A program made the translations under genes and the position numbers. A stretch of DNA of 64,000 bases from assembly GCA_020881915.1 (NCBI GenBank), contig JAJFPB010000003.1, positions 2,666,001 to 2,730,000 on the forward strand, read 5' to 3'. Below the pieces are notes generated by a model. It made no database searches. It was not told where the DNA came from and was given only the letters and a program-made list of their open reading frames with translations. Position 1 is the stretch's first letter; the number at the start of each line of letters is the position of its first letter. Source of the stretch: Paramyrothecium sp. XJ0827 (lineage: Eukaryota > Ascomycota > Sordariomycetes > Hypocreales > Stachybotryaceae). Of this stretch, positions 54,029 through 64,000 are shown piece by piece.

Positions 54029-54954
54029 GACAGCGTCTCTGCTTGGGTCACCTGCTTGGAAATTGGTGTTCGGCGTTCTTGTGCAGAAAATTCGGCGCAA
54101 GCTAGGTATTTGAAATGACGCTTTGCCGCCGCCTTGAGCTTTGCCGAGTCCAGCTTCTTTCGCTTTCGCCGTTGATTCTGAGTCAACCGGGAAAGCGCAC
54201 AGCCCACCAACCCCACCATGCGTCATACCCAAACGTCGTCGCCGCATGTCGCCGCCATCTCACAGGGCTACCCTGGAGCAGGGCCGGTGCAGTTCAAATG
54301 CAGTTTCCATGTCGCTTGTTGTCGAAGTTCTTCAAGCGGTGTCGAGTGTCAATATGGATGAGGAGATGAATCTTCTATTAGCCACTTCCCGTGGTTTGGG
54401 GCGTAATCTGAGACATCAAAAGAATCCTAACATTTGTGAGAAGTCCAAGCAAGAACTCATTCGTATTTCCCATTGATCACGCCAACACTGCACCCTGGCA
54501 GCACACTTCGTCACAACTTACATAAAATCCACGTCAAATATGCCAGTTGCACAATTTACATAGGCGTTACATATTTCCAGTATGAAGCTGAGACTCGGGA
54601 ATATTCTTTACTTAAAACAGGCCCATCACTGAACGGTTGATCGGAAAGACCCACCACCACATGGACAGCGTATTTCCCACACGGTCATTCGGGCACCTGA
54701 AGCTCAATGAAGTCCTGCTCCGCCCTATCTTGACAATTTATTCATCCTAAATAAGGTATTTTCAAAGTTCGGTACCCTCGAAAGCACCATTTGCACAATC
54801 TACTTGCTCCATACACGGTACACGACGCGATCGTCGTCTTCCTCCAACGGATGATAGCCGCCACACTTCACGCGACAACAACGTAACCAAAGCCCTGCAG
54901 ACGTCCGACCCGTATCCATTTGCATGCCATCTGCCCACACAACTCTTGTCCACA
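54029..54954. other. intergenic region
   Basis: 5' flank of VMS1 and 3' flank of the following minus-strand gene; ORFs here look random. Confidence 0.5.
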
Positions 54955-57399
54955 TCATTGGGAAATTGGCGCTGAATCTCCAGTGTTCCAGAGTTTACTG
55001 AGCCTCTCTGTCTCCTCCTCCGGCAACTTTTGTGACACCACGCCAACGGGCAGGAAGCTATTTCCCAAGTTATGTGGATATGCCTGTGCCATTAGCCATC
55101 GATTTGTGTAGCGTTGGAGATGATACACGTACATGAGTCCAGTAGATTCCGGTGATGTGACAACCCGGTGCGGCCGACGACTTTCTTTGCATCCTCTCCT
55201 CTTCGGAGTCCGCGCCTCGAGTCCAACCGAATTGGTAATGTTTTCCGCGGTTCGTTGAGATCTTCGCCATTAGTCAAGGAAGCGAGCACAAGGTGGTGAC
55301 TCCTTACTGTGATTGACATGTGATACATCTCGTGAAATATCTCATAAGGGTTTTCGTCATCACCATCCCCTTCCCACTCTCTCGTCATAGAAGTGATGAC
55401 TTCTCCGCCAGGGCCGTCAATTTCGTATTTTCCGGATAGTTCTTCAGACTGCAGGATGGATCCCGCAATTCTATGGTCAAGCGGGATGTTGTCATGGCAA
55501 TAATGGAACAGCATTCCAACTGGACTTGACTTCCCAAAGAGTGACACCCCAGTCAGATACTTTAAATACGCTCCTTTGGGACCCCCAAACATTGTCAAAC
55601 GATATGGCCGGAATGTGACAATCGAAGTACCAGCTACACTCAAATAGTTCGGATCCAAGTGCATAGAAACTGGCGGAGCCGAAGGGTACCAGCAAGCGGA
55701 ATTCCGTACTGTGAGACGCGTCTCAGGCGGGGAATCAGATGCGGCGACTCCCAAGCTGATCATCTTGCTGCCCTAGGAGGTGATCAGTAAATCAAGTTGA
55801 ATGGAAGTTTAGATACTTACATCGAAATCAGCCCTAATAGCTGTGATGGGACTTTGACGTATGAGGTGTCTCGTTCTTGGTCCCACCTGGTTGCCGACCC
55901 AGCCTGAAACTCGGCCATTCGCAAAAACGCACTGGATTCCTTGAATTCCTAATCTTCCAACGACAGTCTTAAAGCCGAGGAGGTCATTAGCATCAATGGA
56001 AGTTGCCTGTCTGTTGCTGTTGCAGTTGCCGAGCATAGCAATGCGGTGTTGACTGAATAGAAGCGTGAGCCCAGAGATGTAGGTCACGCCGCCAACACTG
56101 CAGGTATAAACCGTAACCTGCAGGAGGGAACCGGGGGAAATTGATACATGAGGCTCACGGTAAATCTTCAGGGGTGTGCTCTGCCAATACCACTGTCGGT
56201 AATATATCTCCTGACTCGAATGAGTGAGAACCTCTCTCCACAGAATCTCGTCTTCCACAGTGGCGGTCGGCGTAGGTGAATCGCATGATTGTAGGCACAG
56301 GGCCCTTTGAATTCGTTGTATCTGACCCCACACCCGCTTCCGGTTCATCATGCGCAGTGTTAGGTTGGAGTCGTTGGTGCGACGATAGAGCCATCGCCAA
56401 TCGCAAGTTGCCTCCCAGTTCTGCCTCTCAAAGACCCAAGCGCGGTCATGGTCCGGTTCGAACCTGGAGGCCCAGAAGCTTTGAGAGTAAAAGAGGATGC
56501 GGAACGACGAGGAGACCAGGCGTGCCCGTAACACATCAGCGGTGGGCAGGTGTGTTGCAATCTCCGAGATGATCTCGAGAGGAAGCCTGTCGAACACGTT
56601 GTTCGTAGCGGTCCTTGGTGGGACGTAATATGGCGCCCGAGGCTCTTGAATAGACAGTTGTTGGATCTCTGGGACGAGATAGGGGTCATGTCCTGCCGCG
56701 AAGAACGGTGCTGTTGCTGGATCTGTACCGGTAGGGCCCTTAAGCGTGCGGCGCAGATGCCATGCTTCCGCTATATCTGCTTCCCCGGCCATGACCAGGA
56801 ATCCGATCGCGTCTTCGAGAGAAGCCTGGGGATATTCGGCAAGATACTCTAGTATAATGGGCTTTTCCTCCAGGATGACCTTAGTCGAAGGATAGCTGTC
56901 GACGTCCAGGGCATTCGTGGTCAACAAAAGCGCGCTGTCACATTCCACGAGTTCTAGGTTGGTGCCTTCAGATGCAAACGGGAGCATGTCGCAGAACTTG
57001 AGGAGAGCATCGAGGGGAACGCGACCAGGGTGATATGCTCTCTTCAGAAGTGCCCAACAGGCCTCGTGAACAATGTCAAAGCTGCCGCCTTGGGCCAAAT
57101 CGTCCAGCTCCAGTGTGGCCACCTCCACCCCCGGGTCGCCATGGTGGACAGTTTCGTCCAGAGGCGGATACCAAAATTCGGCCTCCGGATCAGAGTGCTC
57201 GCCGACTCCTGTGATGGCAACCCCGGATTTCCCATCGTACACTGGAGCGTATCAGTTGGTGCTCGTTGGCCTCGGCACGCGCAGATGACAACTCACAGAT
57301 GCGATACTGGCTGTACCAGGCTTTCGGACCTCTGTCCTGGTTGCAGCGAATGACGTATCCGCAAACGATGCAGTGGGATGGGATATCGAGCCCTGGCAT
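54955..57399 (-). CDS. F-box protein of a fungal DUF7600-like family, tandem copy 1, 5 exons
   Basis: Exons 57297-57399, 55821-57241, 55308-55772, 55133-55261 and 54955-55083 give 748 aa. The N-terminus has a CxxC pair (HCIVCGYVIR). An F-box follows (VFDRLPLEIISEIATHLPTA), then WASRFEPDHDRAWVFE, WRWLYRRTND and NRKRVWGQIQRIQRAL. The C-terminal half is a beta-rich module with YISGLTLLFSQHRIAMLG, SACWYPSAPPVSM, FDGPGGEVITSM-type text and HITGIYWTHAY. I recall this combination as DUF7600 in fungal proteins, not verified. Every exon border is matched by the neighbour copy, and exon 4 is 129 nt in both. Function is unknown; substrate recruitment to an SCF ligase is only a family-based guess. Confidence 0.75.
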
Positions 57400-58487
57400 C
57401 CTGACTGCTCGCTCCACGCGTGCTCTGTTCCTGAAGGCAAGGAGGCGTTGCTGGTTGAAGGAAGAGAGTTTGTTGACCGGCACCTGTGGCCACTGCTTGG
57501 GGAGGAAAATCGCTCTGGCAACAAACAGAAGGTGTAGCGACCAGGCTGCGGAGCAGGTGACCTTTCGGCTTCAAGCAGTGCCGCCAGCTGGCAGGCCGAA
57601 CGCAACCCTCCTTGTACCAGAACGCCATGCCAGCTGCAGGTCAAGTGCAGAAAGCCGGGACCGTCATTCAATGGAGCTCGCCTCGAACTCCAGCAGGCGG
57701 CAAGCTAACCCTGCACCAAAGCACCAAGACATTATTGATATATGAACTACGTCTGGCGAGGGAAGGGTTTCCTCAAGACGTTTGTGCTCGAAGTGGCTGT
57801 CGGCCACGTTCACGATCAGCTACCTAACTGAGGCAAAGGAACCCCGAATGTGCCGTGAGTATGGGGAAGACTTCCCGTGAGTTGCGGTGCAGTCTGGGAT
57901 CTTGAATTGCTTGAATTATCGACGCAGTCTGAGAATTCGTGAGAAGCTAGGGAGAATCTCAATTGAGCGTGTACTGTAGACCAACACATTTTTTCGTCAT
58001 CACAGTTTACCTTCTATCCTAAGGTAGCTACCAACTGGACTTCCACCACCTACATCACTTGGATAAAATCCCACACGTTCAATTACTGTGTTGCGCAATA
58101 CGCACGTACTGGGGTCGACTGCTAGCAGCGATGGGGTTGGCGTTCGCCTTTTGCTTCCTGCTTAGTCCAAATTGACCATATATTTGGGAACTATGGGGAT
58201 GTAACTAGCTTGCATTCTGGTGAAAAGCTCCTCCTCAACTCGCCGACGGGTCTCGTGTTACAATTTGGTGACTCGGCTCAATAAACTCCAACCAAAATCC
58301 AGACCGACGTTTGCATTAGACAAATGAGTGTCCTCGTGATCCACCACTCCTCAAGAGAGACCACCTGCAGAAGTCCAGATGCTCCATGCACGGTGGGCGA
58401 CAGTACCTCCCACTTCATTCCCACAACAAAGACGTGACAGACTCGGACGGTGAAAAGGCAATTGCGTTCCCGCGACCCGACATTTCA
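57400..58487. other. intergenic region with duplicated upstream block
   Basis: The part at 57560-57830 resembles 61270-61640, upstream of the second copy (for example AAGCAGTGCCGCCAGCTG in both). The rest, 57840-58480, shows no gene. Confidence 0.6.
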
Positions 58488-61063
58488 TCAAGCAGACTTG
58501 GGGGGCTTAAATTCCTGCTTATTAAACAGCTCGTTCTTCAAGGTGTTTGCCGCCACAAGAATCTGTGAACGGCTGCTTGAGTCGTCAAGTCCATGGTCCG
58601 TCCTCAAGATCGCGCCTATGCCGATGAGATACTTATCATATTCCAATTGATATGTCTATGCGGTCAGATTCAGGCGCCTCCAGATCCCAGATGATGTACG
58701 TACGTGACTCCAGTAGAGGCCTACAATCTTGGATCCTGGAGAGGCAGACGCCCTGATGTGTTCTGTATTGCTTACTTCCGAATGTGCTGTGCCTTGTTTG
58801 TAGTGATAACTTCTTCCACGATTTGTTTCAATCTGACATGTTACCGGCCTGGTCGAATGCGAGTGGGAGATGACTTACCTTAATCTCCAGGCAGGGTTTC
58901 TCTTTGTAAGAATTATAAAGATCCTCCTCGGAATTCGGTAAAAAAACCCTGGTTATTGCGGTGATGAGCTCGCCCCCGGGACCATCGATAGAAAAGTGTC
59001 TCGTCGTCGACCTGTAGCGAGCTGGTGACATTCCTATCACGCGGTATTCCCTGCAGATGTCGTTTCTGCAGTAATCAAATTTGATTTGAAGCAATCGTCC
59101 CGTGCCTTCCTGACTTGTGAACGATACTCCAGTCACGTACGGCAAGTACTGGCCCCAGAATCCCCCGAACATCGTCCAACACCAGGGTTGAAGGTAGACG
59201 GTAGAAGAGCTGCGTGATGTAAAGCACTTGGGAGACAATTCGAGGCCAGCCGGTGGAGCGGAAGGATACCAGCATGCAGACTCCATGACCGTGATCTCCG
59301 ATGGGGCGCCCGTGGATGGCTGGGCAACCCCCAGACTGACCATCCTATCCTCCTAGGGACAAAGAGTAAATAATATAGAACCAACCAAAAAAGAATTCAT
59401 AGAAAACTTACTTCAAACTCGGCCCTGATGGCTGTTATTGGCCCTGAAAGCACGAGATGTCTCGATTTTAGTGTATTGAAGATTCCGACCCAACGTGACT
59501 TCCTCTCCATCCTAGAAATGCATTGGATGCCCTGTATTCCCATCATTCCTACGGCGATCTCAAATCCAACCAGGCCATGGACGTCAACGACTATCTCGTC
59601 ATTATTGCGAGTGCCCAGCAGAGTAACTCGGTGTTGTCGATGAAGAAGGCGAAGTCCCGAGATGTAAGTGGCACCGGCCACTTCCACAGTGGAGAACCCA
59701 ACCTGTAAAAGAGTGTCTGGAGTTATGTCCACGTGTGGTTCGCGATAGACCATGTTTCCCGCATCGGGCCACGAAATATGTGCTGCCTCTTTGCTTGCAT
59801 CCGTCAAAACTTCCTTCCACACCAAGTCGTCCTCATCCTCAGCTTCGTGCGTGTCCTCAGCTTCGTGCTTGTCCTCAGCTTCGTGCGTGTCCTCAGCTTC
59901 GTGCTTGTCCTCAGCTTCGTGCTTGTCCTCGGCTTCGTGCGTGTCATCGGCTTCGTGCGTGTCCTCAGCTTCGTGCGTGTCCTCAGCTTCGTGCTTGTCC
60001 TCGGCTTCGTGCGTGTCATCGGCTTCGTGCATGTCCTCAGCTTCGTGCGTGTCCTCAGCTTCGTGCGTGTCCTCGGCTTCGTGCGTGTCCTCGAGGACTC
60101 TTGAAGTGAGTCTTCGCAGGTGCAGAGCTCTCTCAATTTTCCGTATCTGTTCCCACACTCGCTTTCGGTTGCTCATTGATGGTGAACAGTGAGAATCTTT
60201 GGTGCGATGGTACACCCACCGCCAATCCGGGGTCTGACCCTCTATTTGCGACTCAGCGGCCCAAGAGCGTTCACCGCCGGGCTTGAATTTAGAGGCCCAA
60301 AACCTTTGGCTCGAGAAAATCGGTAGAAAGGAGGAAGAGGCTAGACGTGCGTTTAAGGCGTCACGGGTAGGCAGGAGAATCGCGATCTCCTCGATGATTT
60401 CATAGGGAAGCCTGTTGAACACATTGGACCTCTGGGCTACTGGCGGGCCAAAATCTGGCAGGTGAGGTTTTGTCCAAAAAACCCTGTCGAGATCCGGGAC
60501 ATTATCAGGGTCATACATAGCGCGAAAACATGTTGCTGTCCCAGGGTCTCCTTCATTGACACAGCGGTCCCAGGGGTAGCGGTCAACAATCAGATGTTTC
60601 GTAGTGACAGCCCCGTTGGGTTCCTCGTCAGTCATGATCCAACTGCCTTCGGATACAAACGGCAACAAGTGGTCGATGTCCAGAAGACCTTGCAACGGCA
60701 CGGAATTTGGCCAGTAGGCGCTTATAAGCAGCCCATAGCAGGCGACGTGGATGTAAGCGATGTGTCCGCCGTCCTTTAGGTATACATCCGGATCGAAGAA
60801 CTCGCCCCCCTTCCCGTCATCCGAGGGATCATCAAAATCTAAAGGCACCGACCAGAGTTCCATCCCGTGTTGGTCGTTTCTGCCAACTCCGGTGATGACA
60901 GGTCCATCTAAGCCGGCGTACACTACATAGTATTAGCCTCATCATGTTGACCAGCCCTGTTTGCATCTGTATACTTACGCACTCGATACAGTCTCGACCA
61001 GTCATCGAACGGCTCGGGATCTTCATGATCACGAATGCGGTAGCCGCATATCTTGCAATCCAT
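58488..61063 (-). CDS. F-box protein of the same family, tandem copy 2 with repeat insertion, 5 exons
   Basis: Exons 60979-61063, 59412-60922, 58879-59352, 58704-58832 and 58488-58655 give 788 aa. MDCKICGYRIRDHEDPEPFD is followed across intron 1 by YAGLDGPVITGVGRND, matching YDGKSGVAITGVGEHS in copy 1. Next are the F-box VFNRLPYEIIEEIAILLPTR, WASKFKPGGERSW, WRWVYHRTKDS, NRKRVWEQIRKIERALHLRR, then 14 tandem six-residue units (DTHEAE), then YISGLRLLHRQHRVTLLG, SACWYPSAPPAGL and SKIVGLYWSHTY. The intron 4 site is conserved with copy 1 (GTACGT donor after CAC/CAT). The repeat block replaces a short loop present in copy 1. Whether the His/Glu/Asp arm binds metal is unknown. Confidence 0.75.
59838..60089 (-). 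repeat. 18-bp coding minisatellite, 14 units
   Basis: Fourteen in-phase 18-bp units code DTHEAE with variants DKHEAE, DMHEAD and DTHEAD. The unit length is a multiple of three and every reading frame through the block stays open. The sister gene has none. Confidence 0.95.
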
Positions 61064-64000
61064 GGCCGTTGTTGAAATGTTCGCCCATACACGGCCCGTC
61101 ACGCTGTGCTTTATGTGGTTGTGTGCAGCAGTCGGGTGGTGATGTCTGTGGTATGTGAGGGGCGTTAGATATCTGCCAAACTTGCCATCATATAAAGATA
61201 AGAAAAAGGAACCCTGACGGCTGTCGGAAGATGCAGTGACGCGACTGCGGAGAGTTTGAAGGAAGGCGGCTGAGCTTTCGACTTGAAGCAGTGCCGCCAG
61301 CTGTCAAGCCGAACTCGAGCCTCCTGTACCAGACGTCAAGGTATACCTGCTGCGGCAAGGTACTATACTACCTACCTTACTTGGCCCGCACGAGCTGGGC
61401 CTAGCAGGTATCGTTTGCTTCCAGGAACATCCGAAAAAGTGTACACCTGATAAACCCCTCCAGCGGCTGCCAAGAGAGTGTTTGCTGAGGACGGGGCTCG
61501 CCTTGGACCCTAGCACTCAGCATGCCAACCATGAACTAAAGCACCAAGACGTCATTGTGAACAACTTTCGGTGAGGGGAGGCCTCTCAGAGATGTTTGTT
61601 GCGTGAGCTGGCTATCGGCCACCTTCACAGTTAGGGTGGTAAAGCAAATCAGAATGTGCCGAGACGGCCCAGCACATGGTGGCTTGCGAGCTGATACCAA
61701 CAAATCAGCTGAAGCCTTCTCGTAAGAGCCTTCCAACACTACTTGAAAGACTGCATAATCTATGTAGCAGCACTAGATATCTGGCTGAGTGAAAAAAAAA
61801 AAGAAAAAAAAAGAAAAACTAGTGCTCGTGACTCCATTGTGGCTGCTCTGCTTGATTGCCGAGGGCGAATCGTTTGCATTCTGACGTCTTGGAAACCGGG
61901 TACGTCTGCTGCTGCCCGATCCGCCACCGATGCCTCACTCTGATACGGCCGTATGAAAAGAAATGCTAGCAGCGAGGATTTAACCGAACGAATTGGGCTC
62001 GTCAACATACCTTATCAAAAAGCAATATGCTGAGGGCGGCAGATCTTGTTGGCGTCGTGCTGATCACTCTCGTTTGCTTTTTCCACGTCTCGGCTTCATT
62101 ATCGCGGCCTCCTTCAAATTTGGAAACGCGGCTCGCTCCTGCGAGGCTCCAAAAGAAAATAACACACTCAAACTCGCAGCGAAGAGGCGCAATTTCTTGT
62201 CCAATCCGTGTGGAAAAAATTGTTCAGCACTATGGGCTGCCAACAAAGACATCTCCGAGCTTTCTCAACACAACTACAAACAAGCTGTTCCCGAGACGTG
62301 GCTAAAGAATGGCCATACTCATGGGCAAGGCCACCGCAGCACGCGGCCTCTTATCAAGAATGAAATCAAAGCTGACGCTCGCCATGAATCGACTGCCTTC
62401 CCGCAGCCTTCCACCTTCGGGTCGACGCTGCTTCTCTGTCTTGACACCGTGCTTACAAGGTCCATCCGTGGCTGCATGCCAGTAATGTAACCACACTCTC
62501 GACAAAATTCTCTCATTTAGTCTTATCGCCGAGAAGACAGTTGACTTTGTTGCCTTGAAGAAAAGCGGTCAGCCAGATGGAAAGCTCGTTGCCCTGGCCT
62601 CTGGTCCGATCCCATCTCAAACGACGAAACCCATTCGGCGTTGATGCGATACGGACGGCAGCTCCGAAAGCCGCCTTGCCATGCTGAAATTTTGGATTGG
62701 CACTTTGGTAAACTGCGTGCTACCAGCAGGAGTCGGGTCATGTTAGATAGAACCCTCAAAACCTTCACAAGCAAACTCGATCGTCTGAACAACCTCACAT
62801 GTATGTATGGTGCGAATGTCACTCGAACGTCCCTCACCTATGGCGAAACACACTTGAGCATTCCACATCACCGAAGGGATGGCTACCGAGATGAAGTGGG
62901 GGTTTGAGTCCATCTGGAAAGCTGTCCGATTGGCTCGCGAATCTGATGTATCTACACAGAAGTGCTCAGACCTGCAGGGCGTGTCCCACCCCCCTGCGAG
63001 ACAGGTATCAATGTTTGCGTCGAAGACACTACCATGGCTCCTCTCGAGTGGGTTCGTATTCCTCCGGAAGAACCCAAGCTGCCGAATTCCATGCCTGGGG
63101 AGACCAGCGTCGTCTTGGATTGTGGCACAGAGAGCAATCCGGGCCTACACAAGAACAACCACATCTCGCAACAATGTTGAGGCAATCAAGTTGAGCCCTA
63201 TGACTGTGTCCAATGCCATTGCATGTCACGCTGAAGCCAAAAATGTATTGCCAGATATGTGTTATTACGTCGCTTGCCTTCTCCTTTCTCTTCTTGCGCC
63301 TTCAGCTCCGCCATTCGCGGAAGAATGGTGGGTAGCTTTGCATTATGGAGACACGACCAGATCAGGCTTCAAGCATCGTCACTATAACGAATCCGGGGAA
63401 GGGATTATTCGTGCGATCGAGGATGATATAGAACGACATCGTCGTCCTCGACAATGTGAGCCGGACATTTTGCAATCCATCCTGGACCAGCCTTTCCCGG
63501 TATACAGATACAGCCGCCAGAGGACCTGAATGTAGTCTGAGCGACGAGCAGTAGAGATGATTTGACAATCATCATGGTGGTGATGGCGATGGCGATGGAT
63601 GTTGTGTTGGAGGCCAACATGTGGGACTTACCGACGAAGAATTTGTGGAATGAAAGAGCTTTTCACTACCATAGGAGTAGAGATTGTACCACTTGTAGTT
63701 GTCAGATTAATGAACTTGGCTGGCCTGTATGTCGTTGCCTTTTCCCCAGACCATAGTTGAAGTAGCCACAAGGTGGTCATAAAGAAGCGGCAAGATATCC
63801 TACCAACATCGTGACCAAGCAGTCCAACATGCTCACGAGGTATGCAGGCAACGTTCTGGGACGGGTGAGACGAAACCGTCTCCATACTTAGTCCTTGTGG
63901 ACGTGACGGCTTTGAGCCAAGTGCCGCAATGTCAACCTTCTCGTGGACGTGGATGCATCAATAAGCATGAAGCATGGAGGATTCAATGACGTTGAGATAG
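61064..64000. other. right edge, no gene firmly identified
   Basis: The first 600 nt include the upstream block shared with copy 1. An A-rich run lies at 61790-61821. A plus frame at 62027-62305 starts with a signal-peptide-like MLRAADLVGVVLITLVCFFH but has no other support. The plus frame at 62879-63529 is long (216 codons) but resembles nothing known. A piece near 62530-62640 (DGKLVALASGPIPS) looks faintly like a dehydrogenase fragment and stops at once. No gene model was built. Confidence 0.4.

Noticed and set aside
59733..60192. Several open frames on both strands across the 18-bp repeat
   Set aside because: A repeat unit divisible by three keeps all frames open. Only the minus frame continues into the F-box protein.
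62530..62640. Possible dehydrogenase fragment (DGKLVALASGPIPS)
   Set aside because: Only a few residues look familiar and the frame stops at once; I could not extend it in either direction.
1..64000. Search by eye for tRNA, 5S rRNA, CRISPR-like arrays, transposase or long terminal repeats
   Set aside because: No GGTTCGAATCC-type B box in a tRNA context, no 5S start, no spaced direct repeats and no transposon proteins were noticed. Tandem repeats found are coding or simple.

Overview
This window is a piece of a filamentous ascomycete chromosome, almost certainly Sordariomycetes and probably Hypocreales. Its genes carry short introns of about 45-95 nt with GTAAGT/GTATGT-like donors and CTAAC/CTGAC-like branch sites. 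Gene content includes HET, APH and degenerate-kinase proteins, and an adhesin that looks like the Metarhizium MAD1 type. No rRNA, tRNA, CRISPR array or complete transposon was recognised.

Layout. 0-7.3 kb: a PDCD5-like gene, two convergent diverged paralogs of an F-box/2EXR-like family, a mitochondrial ketopantoate-reductase-like gene and the exosome cofactor LRP1/RRP47. 7.3-20.1 kb: an accessory block with an intact APH-like gene, a protein built on a 13-residue tandem repeat, an APH pseudogene, an F-box-like gene, a relic of a HET gene, a frameshifted kinase pseudogene, a kinase-like gene with an altered DFG motif and an intact HET gene. 20.5-27.5 kb: a housekeeping block with MIX17 (CHCHD2/10), a UBX protein, SHY1/SURF1, CENP-T and a small conserved fungal protein. 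28.5-34.8 kb: a second accessory block with another APH pseudogene, an F-box-like gene and a small unknown gene beside a decayed copy. 35-43.5 kb: dihydroorotase URA4 (ten exons), a GPI-type aspartic protease and an AMP-forming acyl-CoA ligase ending in AKL. 44-46.3 kb: the MAD1-like adhesin, whose reading frame breaks in a proline/C-rich tract, followed by about 5.8 kb without a recognisable gene. 52-54 kb: VMS1 (ribosome quality control). 55-61 kb: a tandem pair of F-box proteins with identical five-exon design, one of which has gained a 14-unit, 18-bp coding minisatellite. 61-64 kb: nothing firmly identified.

The conserved genes are unrelated housekeeping functions (pyrimidine synthesis, cytochrome oxidase assembly, kinetochore, RNA decay, ribosome rescue). 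The accessory blocks show repeated duplication and decay of signalling and recognition families (HET, kinase-like, APH, F-box). Exon borders below were read by eye from splice signals, reading phase and paralog comparison; RNA evidence was not available.
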